A stretch of DNA of 64,000 bases from Leucaena leucocephala. Taxonomy: Eukaryota > Streptophyta > Magnoliopsida > Fabales > Fabaceae. The DNA is taken from assembly GCA_037074615.1 (NCBI GenBank), contig CM073551.1:13887750-13951749 (forward strand), written 5' to 3'. The position numbers and the translations under genes are program-made. A model generated the notes under the pieces. The model searched no databases, was not told where the DNA came from, and was given only the letters and a program-made list of their open reading frames with translations. Below are positions 45,686 to 55,506 of the stretch, one piece after another; within the stretch, counting starts at the first letter, position 1; each line of letters starts with the position of its first letter.

Positions 45686-46079
45686 CAGTTTTTTTGTAGT
45701 GTATAGTTTTATATAAACTTGGATGTTTAACGTCTTTAATTAGTGCCGTTAAATATAAGGACCAAAACCCAAATCCGTTAAAAGTATATGGACTAAAATC
45801 TTTTAATGCCTATACTTTTAACAAATTTTGATTTGAATCTCTATATTTTTACTGAATATTAGTTTCGGCCCCTATATTTAATAGTGTTAATTAACGCCGT
45901 TAAACATCTAAATCTTTATGAAAGTATAGAGATCAAAACTCATAGTTTAAAACTTGATAGATTAAAACTAACGGTTTGAAATTTCAGTGACTAAAATCAA
46001 AATTTATAAAATTTAAAAGACTAAAAATAATATTAACCCGTAGATTTAATAGCGCTAAACAATCCATAGATGTAACAAT

Positions 46080-46337
46080 GCTAAACAGTCCCTCACCACC
46101 CCTACAACATCTGCAGAAACCGTAACACTACACTGAAGTACTCGCTGAAAGGTGCAGTCATCTGATTGTAAGAGAGCATTCCAAGCAAATGGTGTGGTGA
46201 TGACATCTTGATGATTACCCAAAAATAGCAAAACATTTCTGAATTGAACCCACTTGTTATAACCTAGTGGCTTAGCGCTAAATGTCCTGAAGTTACTCCC
46301 TTGGAAGATGTATAGATACGTGCTTCCTCACATGCCC
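46080..46337 (-). pseudogene. Unrecognised ORF fragment
   Basis: A minus-strand frame of about 85 codons, open from 46337 to about 46045, reads like a structured protein with Trp/Phe/Cys-containing segments ('GYNKWVQFRNVLLFLGNHQD', 'PFAWNALLQSDDCTFQRVL'). I do not recognise the family. It lies left of the copia insertion; the sequence resumes at 55507, but there the frame has stops. It could be an exon of a host gene or chance. Confidence 0.25.
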
Positions 46338-46364
46338 ATTGTTCATTTTGAGTCTAGCTAAATG

Positions 46365-46369
46365 AATTC
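46365..46369. repeat. Target-site duplication AATTC (left)
   Basis: AATTC at 46365-46369 and 55502-55506 flanks the complete copia element. Confidence 0.95.
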
Positions 46370-47631
46370 TGTTGGAAATTGTGCCCTAGGGGCCAATCAT
46401 TGTATCATGTTATCATATTATTTGCATGTTTACTATGATGACAATCCTTGGATAACTAGTGATTTTATCCTAAATGTCCCTGGTCGGTCATCTATGCGGG
46501 AGCAGAGATGAAATAAGACCAGTATGACTTTGAAGATATATAGAGATATAAATCAAAGTCATAAGCACATGTAAGAGTACAGGGTGTTGGACCGACCCGC
46601 AATGAGAGAGCTGCATGGGTCAAGTCATAAGCTTCTCTCATATACAAGCCATGTCACTATGCCCTTTGACCTGAGATCATCATGGATTCCTACATGACAA
46701 ACGCTCAGCTTTGACCTAGTCAAAAGTCACTTTTGACCGAGTGATCATAAAGGCTATGCTCGGGCTTAGTGGTTTTTCATGCGGAGGAATGTGAATGGTC
46801 AAGATGGAATTTGTCCCTCACATTCGTAGAGAGATATTACTGGGCCCCTCGATGAGTGAGTCTGAGAAATGTATGGCCATACTAGAATGGAAGGGTAGTT
46901 CCATTTCTATATTCAGACTACTCAGGGATCGAGAAAGTAACGGTCAGGAACAGGAGGATGACGTTCACCATGCCTCATCCTTGACCGAAATATCGTGTGA
47001 CAAAAGGGACGTGATATGGTTGTATGAAAGGTTACATCGTTTATCGATCCTCATATGTTTTGGGTAGTCGTAATGCCTTGCTAGAGACCGCTTACGACTT
47101 GTGGGTCAGTATAGTAACTGGGCCACTGCCAACTTCATATGGGCCTACAGGGTCGCACACAAAACAGCCCAATACGAGCTATGATGTCCAGATTCATTGA
47201 ATCTAAGAGATGTCTAGATTCAATGAATAATCTAGGGTGGATATATATTTTATATATATATATAAATTAGTTTATATATATATTATATATATAATATAAG
47301 AGATATTTGTAAGATTTAATTTATAAGGATAAATTAAATCTCTATCATTTTTGAATTTGAATTTAAATGGATATGATCTATTTGAATTTGAAATTCAAAT
47401 TGATAAGATATCTCAAATTTGATTTATGAGAATAAATTAAATATAATTCTGTCTTATCTTTATTTCAAATTAAATAAATAGGTGAATTAAATCTGTGGGA
47501 CGGATTTAATATAAACCATATTTATTTAATTAGTTTCTTATTAAATTATGCAATATATGATATTGTATTAATTCAGAATTAATATAAGATTAATTCTGAA
47601 GCCCGGCCCTATTAGAAGCCCGATAGTTTCC

Positions 47632-47639
47632 TATATATT
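47632..47639 (+). promoter_or_regulatory. LTR TATA box of the copia element
   Basis: TATATATT about 35 bp before 'ctacacacaagacatctc', a plausible transcription start region. Repeated at 54800-54807 in the 3' LTR. Confidence 0.5.
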
Positions 47640-47903
47640 TGACATTAGGAGCTAGGGTTCTACACACAAGACATCTCTACACACACATTCAGACGTGAGA
47701 AGAGGGGGCAGGGAGAGTGCAAAAGGTTTGCACATAAGAAACTGCCGAGATAGAGATGGTGAGGACGGAATCTCTAGAAAAGCCCTAGAAGGACAAGAGG
47801 CGCTAGCACGTCGTTCGCGATTGGAACGCTGTTCGTGTGGATACCGGTAGAGGAAGCCGATCTGAGCTGTCGACTTCTACGATACGACCAAACACGAAGC
47901 AAG

Positions 47904-48223
47904 GTCGCGACCAGAACACGCTGAGGTCGCGACCAAACGGGCATCTGAACGTCAGAAATCCGAAAAGAGGAGACAGGTCGCGACGTGAAGTTGAAGAGAT
48001 CGCGACTAAAAGCTCCAGAGGCGACAGGTCGCGACTAGAAGCAGAGTAGGTCGCGACTACAAACTCCAGAGGCGACAGGTCGCGACTAGAGGCAGAGTAG
48101 GTCGCGACTACAAACTCCAGAGGCGACAGGTCGCGACTAGAAGCTGAGGAGGTCGCGACTGAAAGCTCCAGAGGCGAGGAGTCACGACTAGTGGACACTG
48201 AGGTCGCGACCAAAGCTCGAGTA
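47904..48223 (+). repeat. 51-bp tandem array of GTCGCGAC palindromes in the 5' LTR
   Basis: Two leading GTCGCGAC sites (from 47904) are followed by five 51-bp units from 47969 to 48223. Each unit carries two sites separated by a 14-bp and a 21-bp spacer; the longer spacer contains 'aaactccagag', the complement of CTCTGGAGTTT. Some sites are degenerate (agatcgcgac; gtcacgac at 48182). The plus strand reads VAT..SRGDRSRLEAE-type 17-residue units. Confidence 0.9.
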
Positions 48224-48334
48224 CCGAAGGTAACACTTCTTTCTCCTTGACTTAAACACATTCGGTAGATCCTGGCTGGGAATGGAAAAATTTTTAAAGT
48301 TAATTTCCGCTGCGTGTCTTCCAATTCCCTACAG

Positions 48335-48347
48335 TGGTATCAGAGCC
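48335..48347 (+). other. Primer-binding site of the copia element
   Basis: TGGTATCAGAGCC one base after the LTR end, complementary to initiator tRNA-Met. Confidence 0.9.
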
Positions 48348-48582
48348 ATGCCGTTTTGTGTTTAAGTTAGGTTTGATTGTTGATACATGTGATGTATGTT
48401 AGACTTCTTAGCTGATTATATGATAACATGCGTGATATGTATGACATATAAGGAATCTGTTTATGTATGACATATACGGAATCTAAAAGGAAACTGAAAT
48501 CGGTGGTGTATATCAATTGATTTGATCAATTAATATTGATGGGGTCTAAGGAAAAAGAATTAAGATTCTTGATTATTTATCA

Positions 48583-48655
48583 AAAAAAAAAAAAAAAAAT
48601 TTATTGGGGCGCTGCCCCACACCCCGCCCGCTAACCGGCTAGCGGGACCGCCGTG
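48583..48655 (+). other. Oligo(A) followed by two perfect GC-rich hairpins in the copia leader
   Basis: An A17-type run ends near 48599. Then GGGGCGCTGCCCC (48606-48618; 5-bp stem) and CCCGCTAACCGGCTAGCGGG (48627-48646; 7-bp stem) follow. The block is strikingly GC-rich in an AT-rich leader between the PBS and the gag ATG, where retroelement packaging or dimerisation signals usually lie. Function is inferred only from position and shape. Confidence 0.6.
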
Positions 48656-49544
48656 GCTATTTAATCGTAGCGCAACATAATCGTAATATGTATTGACTTT
48701 CCTGATATATGAATGTTTTGAAACATTTATTGCCCTTCAAATAGCATGAATTTTGATTCTTGAATGTTTGGGTATGGTGAACAATATGGCTCTAGATTAC
48801 AAGTGTTGTAATTTTTCTAAATACGGCCTGCGTGTCGTGCCTTCCTCTAATGACTCTCGTTGTACATTCTCTTCTCATCTCACTCCCCTCGAATGTTAAA
48901 ACGAGGTTTCCTTATGTACTTTTCCTATTCTAATTAGAGAGCTCCTCTCATTGGCTTGAGGGGACTTAGGATAGGTGAGCCATATTGTATCACGATTAAG
49001 ATTATGCATCTTTTGATTAGATCACTGCATGTATGTTTTATATGCATAATACTTGTATGAGATACAACCGCGATACATGCATCTTATAAACCAGATAATT
49101 AATTAAACCCTCTAAAAGAAATCTTAAGTCATATGCCGTCAATTAATGAACACTTGTCAAAACCTCGATCGCTCATTTGTAGGTCCACCAAAGTGGGTGC
49201 ATTTGAGTTATCTTGGGGAGATAAGCAAGAGTAATGGTGCTGCTCTTATGTTTGTTATTGTTTGACTTAATTGAGATTATCAAAACGGTTTTGGGTCTCA
49301 AGGCATTAGATGGGATTAAAACATGCCGGATCATATGATGATGGAATCCCATAAACATCTAAGAGTTACATGTGATGTAATTGGTAAAGTTGTTACCTAC
49401 CTAAATAACTTAAAGTTGAGCGTCCTGCCAAAGCGGACTCAAGTTTAAGCCAAATATGGATCTTAGCCCACTAATTATTACATTGAGGGTTGTTTTATTC
49501 AGTGGGAGATTGGTAATTCGCTTGCATATTTTAATTATAGAATC

Positions 49545-52130
49545 ATGGCGACTAGTAATACTGCTACATTATCATTGCGATCTGTCCTTGAGAAGGACAA
49601 ACTTAATGGGACAAACTTTCTTGACTAGTTCAGGAACTTGAGAATTGTTCTCAAGCAGGAAAGAAAGGTATATGTCCTAGATCAACCCATTCCTGAGGAG
49701 CCAGCAGCCAATGCTCCTAGAGCTCAGAGAGATTCTTATGCGAAGCATAAGGAAGACTCTGTTGATGTGGGATGCTTGATGCTTGCCACCATGGTTCCGG
49801 AGCTCCAAAGAGATTTGGAACACATGGAGGCTTATGAGATGATTGTGCATCTTAAGGAAATGTTCCAGCAACAAGCAAGGCAAGAGAGGTATGAGACCAC
49901 TAAGGCCTTACATTCCTGCAAGATAGCTGAAGGTGCATCAGTGAGTACTCATGTCTTAAAGATGAAAGGGTACATAGATCACCTTGAGAGGCTTGGATTT
50001 CCCATGAGCCAGGAGTTAGCTACAGATTTGATCTTGAACTCACTCCCGAAAAGTTATGACCAGTTTGTCATGAACTACAACATGAACAACATGGAGAAAT
50101 CTATTTCTGAACTGCATGGGATGCTTAAAACTGCTGAGCCGACTGTTAAGAAGAAGCCCAGTACTGTTTTGATGGTTCAGAAAGGAAAGGGTATGAAAAG
50201 GAAAGGCAAGGGCAAGGGGAAGGGTCATGGCTCATCTGGTAAGACCAAAGAGTCAGGCAAGCCCGAAACCAAGCCTGCACCAAAGAAGGCAAAGCCTCCA
50301 AAGGAAGGAGTTTGCTTCTTCTGCAATGAACCGGGTCATTGGAAGAGGAATTGCAAACTCTACCTTGAAGATCTGAGAAAGAACAAGAAGGATAGCGGGG
50401 CTATCGCTTCAGGTATTTATGTTATAGACATTCATCTCTCTACTTCCACTACATGGGTATTAGATACTGCATGTGGTTCTCACATTTGTATAAATGTGCA
50501 GGGCCTAAAGGACAGTAGAAAGCTGAAGAAGGGCGAAGTTGACCTACGAGTTGGAAATAGAGCAAAGGTTGCTTCTCTAGCTGTAGGCACTTATGAATTA
50601 GTTCTGCCCACTGGGCTTTTGTTAGTTTTGAACAATTGCTATTATGTTCCTGCTTTGAGTAGTAACATTGTTTCTCTTTCTTATTTGGATAAGGAAGGTT
50701 ACACTTCCATTTCTGGGAATGGTAAATGTTCCATTTATCATAATGATGTTTTCTATGCTCATGGTGATTTGCATGTTGATCATTACATATTAAACTTGGA
50801 ACAACCCAATCATGGAAATATCTATAACATAACTGCCAAAAGGATCAAACCAAATGATTTGAATCCGACGTACCTCTGGCACTGTCGTCTAGGCCACATA
50901 AATGAGAAACGCATTTCTAAACTCCATCAAGATGGATTTCTCAACTCATTTGATTTTGAATCATATGATACTTGCGAATCTTGTTTGTTAGGAAAGATGA
51001 CAAAGTCGCCTTTCACTGGGCACAGTGAGAGGTCCACTGATTTGTTGGGCCTCATACATACAGATGTGTGTGGACCGATGAATACAAATGTCAGAAGAGG
51101 TTATTCGTACTTCATTACATTCATAGATGATTTCAGTAGATATAGCTACGTCTATCTAATGAAACATAAATCCGAATCTTTTGAAATGTTCAAGATATTT
51201 CAAAATGAAGTACAAAACCAGCTTGGTAAAACAATTAAAGCCCTTCGATCTGATCGAGGTGGTGAATATTTGAGCCAAGAGTTTATCGATCATCTTAGGA
51301 ATTGTGGAATAGTCTCACAATTGACTCCTCCAGGAACACCACAATGGAATGGGGTTTCTGAACGGAGGAATCGAATACTATTGGATATGGTTCGATCCAT
51401 GATGAGTCGAACAGATCTTCCACCATCCTTTTGGGGCCACGCCCTAGAGACAGCTGCGTTCACACTGAATCGTGTTCCATCTAAGGCAGTTGAAAAGACT
51501 CCGTATGAGATATGGACTGGGAGGAAACCTAGTTTGTCTTTTCTCAAGATTTGGGGATGTGAGGTCTATGTTAAGCAACAAGCCTCAGATAAGTTAGCGC
51601 CCAAATCTTCAAAGTGCCTTTTTGTGGGATATCCTAAGGAAACCAAGGGATATTATGTCTACAACCCCACTGATAACAAAGTGTTTGTTGTCAGAAATGG
51701 TATCTTTCTAGAACGAGAATTTATCTCTAAAAGAACCACTGGGAGCAAGGTACACCTCGAAGAAGTTCGAGAGCCACAAGACGCCACAGAACTAGAGATG
51801 GAAAGTAGAGAAGACTCACAAGAAGTTGTTGAGACTCCTCAAGTCACGCAAGGCCCAAGGCGATCTAATAGGGCACGACTTCAGCCTCAGAGATATGGAT
51901 TTCTGATTTCTGATAGTCGTGATGTGTTGTTCATTGAGCATAATGAGCCCACTACCTATCAAGAAGCTATAGTGGGACCAAACTCTGAGAAATGGCTTAA
52001 TGACATGAAGTCTGAGATGCAATCCATGTACGACAATAAGGTATGGACCTTAGTCGACCCGCCTGAAGGTATAAAAACCGTCGGGTGCAAGTGGGTTTTA
52101 AAGAGAAAACCGACATGGATGGCAATGTAA
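49545..52130 (+). pseudogene. Copia Gag, protease, integrase and RT N-terminus, broken
   Basis: Start chosen at the ATG of 'MATSNTATLSLRSVLEKDKL'. A TAG at 49626-49628 replaces the Trp expected after 'GTNFLD', 27 codons in; beyond it the frame is open to 52130. Gag helices are followed by a Lys/Gly-rich basic stretch and one zinc knuckle ('CFFCNEPGHWKRNC', about 50311-50352). Protease: 'WVLDTACGSHIC', where the usual third active-site residue Gly is Ala. GAG-pre-integrase: 'HCRLGHINEKRISKLH' and 'CESCLLGK'. Integrase core: 'IHTDVCGP', 'IDDFSRY', 'LRSDRGGEYL', 'NGVSERRNR', with D, D and E present. RT begins with 'VGCKWVLKRK', then a one-base frame slip near 52105 ends the frame at 52130. Confidence 0.93.
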
Positions 52131-53098
52131 ATGTCTTCAAGGCACGACTGGTTGAAAAAGGATTTACTCAAACTCATGGTGTGGACTATGATGAGACCTT
52201 TTCCCCAGTTGCAATGGCCAAATCAATCAGAATCCTCCTTGCCATTGCAGCATATTATGACTATGAAATATGGCAGATGGACGTCAAGACAGCCTTCCTT
52301 AATGGAAAGCTCCTTGAGGATGTGTACATGACACAACCTGAAGGTTTTGTGCGTTCTGAGGACTCTGGTAAGGTGTGCAAGCTTCAAAGGTCCATTTATG
52401 GACTGAAGCAAGCATCTCGGAGTTGGAATCATCGTTTTGATGAAGTAGTCAAAGAGTTTGGATTTCTTCAAAATATTGATGAACCTTGTGTGTACAAGAA
52501 GGTTAGTGGGAGCACAGTTGTATTTTTGGTACTCTATGTCGATGACATCCTACTCATTGGGAATGACATTCCTACCTTGCAGATTGTCAAGTCTTGGTTA
52601 GGAAAATCTTTCTCGATGAAAGACTTGGGTGAAGCCACCTACATCCTAGGAATTAGGATCTATAGAGATAGATCTAAAAGGCTTCTAGGACTGAGTCAGA
52701 GCACATATATAGACAAGATACTGCATAGGTTCAGTATGCAGGAATCAAAAAGGGGTTTCATACCCATGTCTCATGGCATTCACCTCAGCAAGGATTTATG
52801 TCCTAGTACACCAGATCAGCGAGGTCGCATGAGTAAGATTCCATATGCCTCGGCCATAGGATCTATCATGTACGCCATGTTATGTACTCGACCGGATGTC
52901 TCGTTTGCCTTAAGTATGACTAGCAGATATCAACAGGACCCTGGTGAGGGCCATTGGACTGCTGTCAAGAATATCCTTAAGTACTTAAGAAGGACTAAGG
53001 ACTTATTCTTGGTCTATGGTGGATTGGATGACGAGCTCTATGTAACTGGTTACACAGATGCAAGTTTCCAAACTGACCAGGATGACCAGAAATCGTGA
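52085..53098 (+). pseudogene. Copia reverse transcriptase and RNase H first half
   Basis: Continues the polyprotein in another frame after the slip near 52105. RT blocks: 'RLVEKGFTQTHGVDYDETFS', 'WQMDVKTAFLNGKLLEDVYM', 'IYGLKQASRSWN' and the catalytic 'LYVDDILLIGND' with intact YVDD. It continues through 'SKIPYASAIGSIMYAM' and 'VKNILKYLRRTKD' into RNase H 'VTGYTDASFQTD'. A TGA at 53096-53098 stops the frame after 'DDQKS'; the residue lost is normally Gln or Arg, so a C-to-T change is likely. The same frame is open afterwards. Confidence 0.93.
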
Positions 53099-53494
53099 TC
53101 TGGATACATATTCCTCCTGAATAATGGAGCAGTAAGCTGGAAGAGCTCTAAGCAGAGCACTATAGTAGATTCTGCAATGGAAGCCGAGTATATAGCAGCA
53201 TCTGATGCAGCTAAGGAGGCCATTTGGATCAGGAAGTTCATTGTTGAACTAAGGGTGGTACCGACCATCTCAGATCCAATAACTTTGTTCTGTGACAATA
53301 GTAGTGACATTGCACAGGCCAAAGAGCCTTGGTCACATCAAAGGACCAAGCATATACTCAGGCGATTTCATCTCATCAGAGAAATCAATGATAGAGGTGA
53401 TATAAAAATATGCAAGGTAGCAAGAGAAGACAATGATGCTGATCCTCTAAACCGCTTGTCCAGGCAAAACATGAGCGTCATGTTAGGTCAATAG
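53099..53494 (+). pseudogene. Copia RNase H C-terminal part
   Basis: In frame with the preceding segment beyond the TGA. 'SGYIFLLNNGAVSWKSSKQS', 'MEAEYIAASDAAKEAIW' (catalytic E) and 'CDNSSDIAQAKEP' (catalytic D), then 'HQRTKHILRRFHLIREI'. It ends with 'MSVMLGQ' and a TAG/TGA cluster at about 53492, 45 bp before the LTR. The usual HIDxxxH motif is 'HILRRFH' here. Confidence 0.9.
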
Positions 53495-53525
53495 GATTGA
53501 GACAAATTAATGATTGTTCCTAGTG

Positions 53526-53537
53526 CAAGTGGGAGGA
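53526..53537 (+). other. Polypurine tract of the copia element
   Basis: AAGTGGGAGGA-type purine run immediately before TGTTGGAAATTG of the 3' LTR at 53538. Confidence 0.88.
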
Positions 53538-55501
53538 TGTTGGAAATTGTGCCCTAGGGGCCAATCATTGTATCATGTTATCATATTATTTGCATGTTTA
53601 CTATGATGACAATCCTTGGATAACTAGTGATTTTATCCTAAATGTCCCTGGTCGGTCATCTATGCGGGAGCAGAGATGAAATAAGACCAGTATGACTTTG
53701 AAGATATATAGAGATATAAATCAAAGTCATAAGCACATGTAAGAGTACAGGGTGTTGGACCGACCCGCAATGAGAGAGCTGCATGGGTCAAGTCATAAGC
53801 TTCTCTCATATACAAGCCATGTCACTATGCCCTTTGACCTGAGATCATCATGGATTCCTACATGACAAACGCTCAGCTTTGACCTAGTCAAAAGTCACTT
53901 TTGACCGAGTGATCATAAAGGCTATGCTCGGGCTTAGTGGTTTTTCATGCGGAGGAATGTGAATGGTCAAGATGGAATTTGTCCCTCACATTCGTAGAGA
54001 GATATTACTGGGCCCCTCGATGAGTGAGTCTGAGAAATGTATGGCCATACTAGAATGGAAGGGTAGTTCCATTTCTATATTCAGACTACTCAGGGATCGA
54101 GAAAGTAACGGTCAGGAACAGGAGGATGACGTTCACCATGCCTCATCCTTGACCGAAATATCGTGTGACAAAAGGGACGTGATATGGTTGTATGAAAGGT
54201 TACATCGTTTATCGATCCTCATATGTTTTGGGTAGTCGTAATGCCTTGCTAGAGACCGCTTACGACTTGTGGGTCAGTATAGTAACTGGGCCACTGCCAA
54301 CTTCATATGGGCCTACAGGGTCGCACACAAAATAGCCCAATACGAGCTATGATGTCCAGATTCATTGAATCTAAGAGATGTCTAGATTCAATGAATAATC
54401 TAGGGTGGATATATATTTTATATATATATATAAATTAGTTTATATATATATTATATATATAATATAAGAGATATTTGTAAGATTTAATTTATAAGGATAA
54501 ATTAAATCTCTATCATTTTTGAATTTGAATTTAAATGGATATGATCTATTTGAATTTGAAATTCAAATTGATAAGATATCTCAAATTTGATTTATGAGAA
54601 TAAATTAAATATAATTCTGTCTTATCTTTATTTCAAATTAAATAAATAGGTGAATTAAATCTGTGGGACGGATTTAATATAAACCATATTTATTTAATTA
54701 GTTTCTTATTAAATTATGCAATATATGATATTGTATTAATTCAGAATTAATATAAGATTAATTCTGAAGCCCGGCCCTATTAGAAGCCCGATAGTTTCCT
54801 ATATATTTGACATTAGGAGCTAGGGTTCTACACACAAGACATCTCTACACACACATTCAGACGTGAGAAGAGGGGGCAGGGAGAGTGCAAAAGGTTTGCA
54901 CATAAGAAACTGCCGAGATAGAGATGGTGAGGACGGAATCTCTAGAAAAGCCCTAGAAGGACAAGAGGCGCTAGCACGTCGTTCGCGATTGGAACGCTGT
55001 TCGTGTGGATACCGGTAGAGGAAGCCGATCTGAGCTGTCGACTTCTACGATACGACCAAACACGAAGCAAGGTCGCGACCAGAACACGCTGAGGTCGCGA
55101 CCAAACGGGCATCTGAACGTCAGAAATCCGAAAAGAGGAGACAGGTCGCGACGTGAAGTTGAAGAGATCGCGACTAAAAGCTCCAGAGGCGACAGGTCGC
55201 GACTAGAAGCAGAGTAGGTCGCGACTACAAACTCCAGAGGCGACAGGTCGCGACTAGAGGCAGAGTAGGTCGCGACTACAAACTCCAGAGGCGACAGGTC
55301 GCGACTAGAAGCTGAGGAGGTCGCGACTGAAAGCTCCAGAGGCGAGGAGTCGCGACTAGTGGACACTGAGGTCGCGACCAAAGCTCGAGTACCGAAGGTA
55401 ACACTTCTTTCTCCTTGACTTAAACACATTCGGTAGATCCTGGCTGGGAATGGAAAAATTTTTAAAGTTAATTTCCGCTGCGTGTCTTCCAATTCCCTAC
55501 A
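53538..55501 (+). mobile_element. 3' LTR of the young copia element
   Basis: 1,964 bp, offset by 7,168 bp from the 5' LTR. The only two differences I found are a C/T at 47165/54333 and an A/G at 48184/55352; the second lies inside a GTCGCGAC site. It ends CCCTACA before AATTC. Confidence 0.95.
55072..55391 (+). repeat. 51-bp tandem array of GTCGCGAC palindromes in the 3' LTR
   Basis: Same array as 47904-48223; here the site near 55350 is the intact GTCGCGAC. Confidence 0.9.
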
Positions 55502-55506
55502 AATTC

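Larger units (their letters stand above)
40344..45701 (+). mobile_element. CACTA (En/Spm) transposon 1, 5.36 kb, lacking the TNPD transposase
   Basis: The termini are perfect 13-bp inverted repeats CACTACAAAAAAA, flanked by the 3-bp duplication TAT (40341-40343 and 45702-45704). Subterminal arrays of GTCGCCGCTGAAA-type units lie at both ends. Inside is one multi-exon gene of the TnpA/Transposase_24 type (43544-45254); no frame resembles the large Tnp2/TNPD catalytic transposase. The element is therefore probably non-autonomous. Confidence 0.92.
40254..46041. mobile_element. Older inverted-repeat element hosting the CACTA insertion
   Basis: The 90 bp left of the CACTA element ('gttaatgcaatttttagtc', 'aaattttaaactgtgagttt') reappear inverted at 45930-46041 to its right ('aaaactcatagtttaaaactt', 'gactaaaaataatattaac'). 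The extra ~230 bp on the right side (45705-45930) also contains internal inverted copies of 'gttaaaagtatag' and 'gccgttaa'. The pattern suggests a MITE-like element into which the CACTA element jumped. The exact ends are uncertain. Confidence 0.5.
46370..48333 (+). mobile_element. 5' LTR of the young copia element
   Basis: TGTTGGAAATTG...TTCCCTACA. A TATATATT box lies at 47632-47639 with a CA-rich start region downstream. A strong AT palindrome (ta)n occurs at 47250-47300. The 3' quarter holds a 51-bp tandem array with GTCGCGAC palindromes. A 173-codon minus-strand frame (47803-48324) spans that array because 51 is divisible by three; no promoter or family supports it as a gene. Confidence 0.95.
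46370..55501 (+). mobile_element. Complete young Ty1-copia retrotransposon (9.1 kb)
   Basis: Two 1,964-bp LTRs, PBS, leader, gag-pol, purine tract and a perfect AATTC target duplication. By eye the LTRs differ at only two positions (47165/54333 and 48184/55352), so the insertion is very recent. Domain order gag, protease, integrase, RT, RNase H defines Ty1-copia. I do not assign a sublineage with confidence; the LTR length and gag tail suggest the Angela/Tork side. The polyprotein carries two premature stops and one frameshift, so this copy is not autonomous. Confidence 0.95.

Noticed and set aside
46795..47067. 90-codon ORF present in both copia LTRs (also 53963-54235)
   Set aside because: Lies in U3 upstream of the TATA box; no family match; duplicated by the LTR structure.
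47250..47300. (TA)n palindrome as a replication origin or hairpin element
   Set aside because: AT repeats of this kind are common in LTRs and there is no further evidence of function.
47969..48223. Regular repeats with spacers that could suggest a CRISPR array
   Set aside because: The units are contiguous 51-bp tandem copies inside a plant LTR, spacers are not unique, and no cas genes are near.
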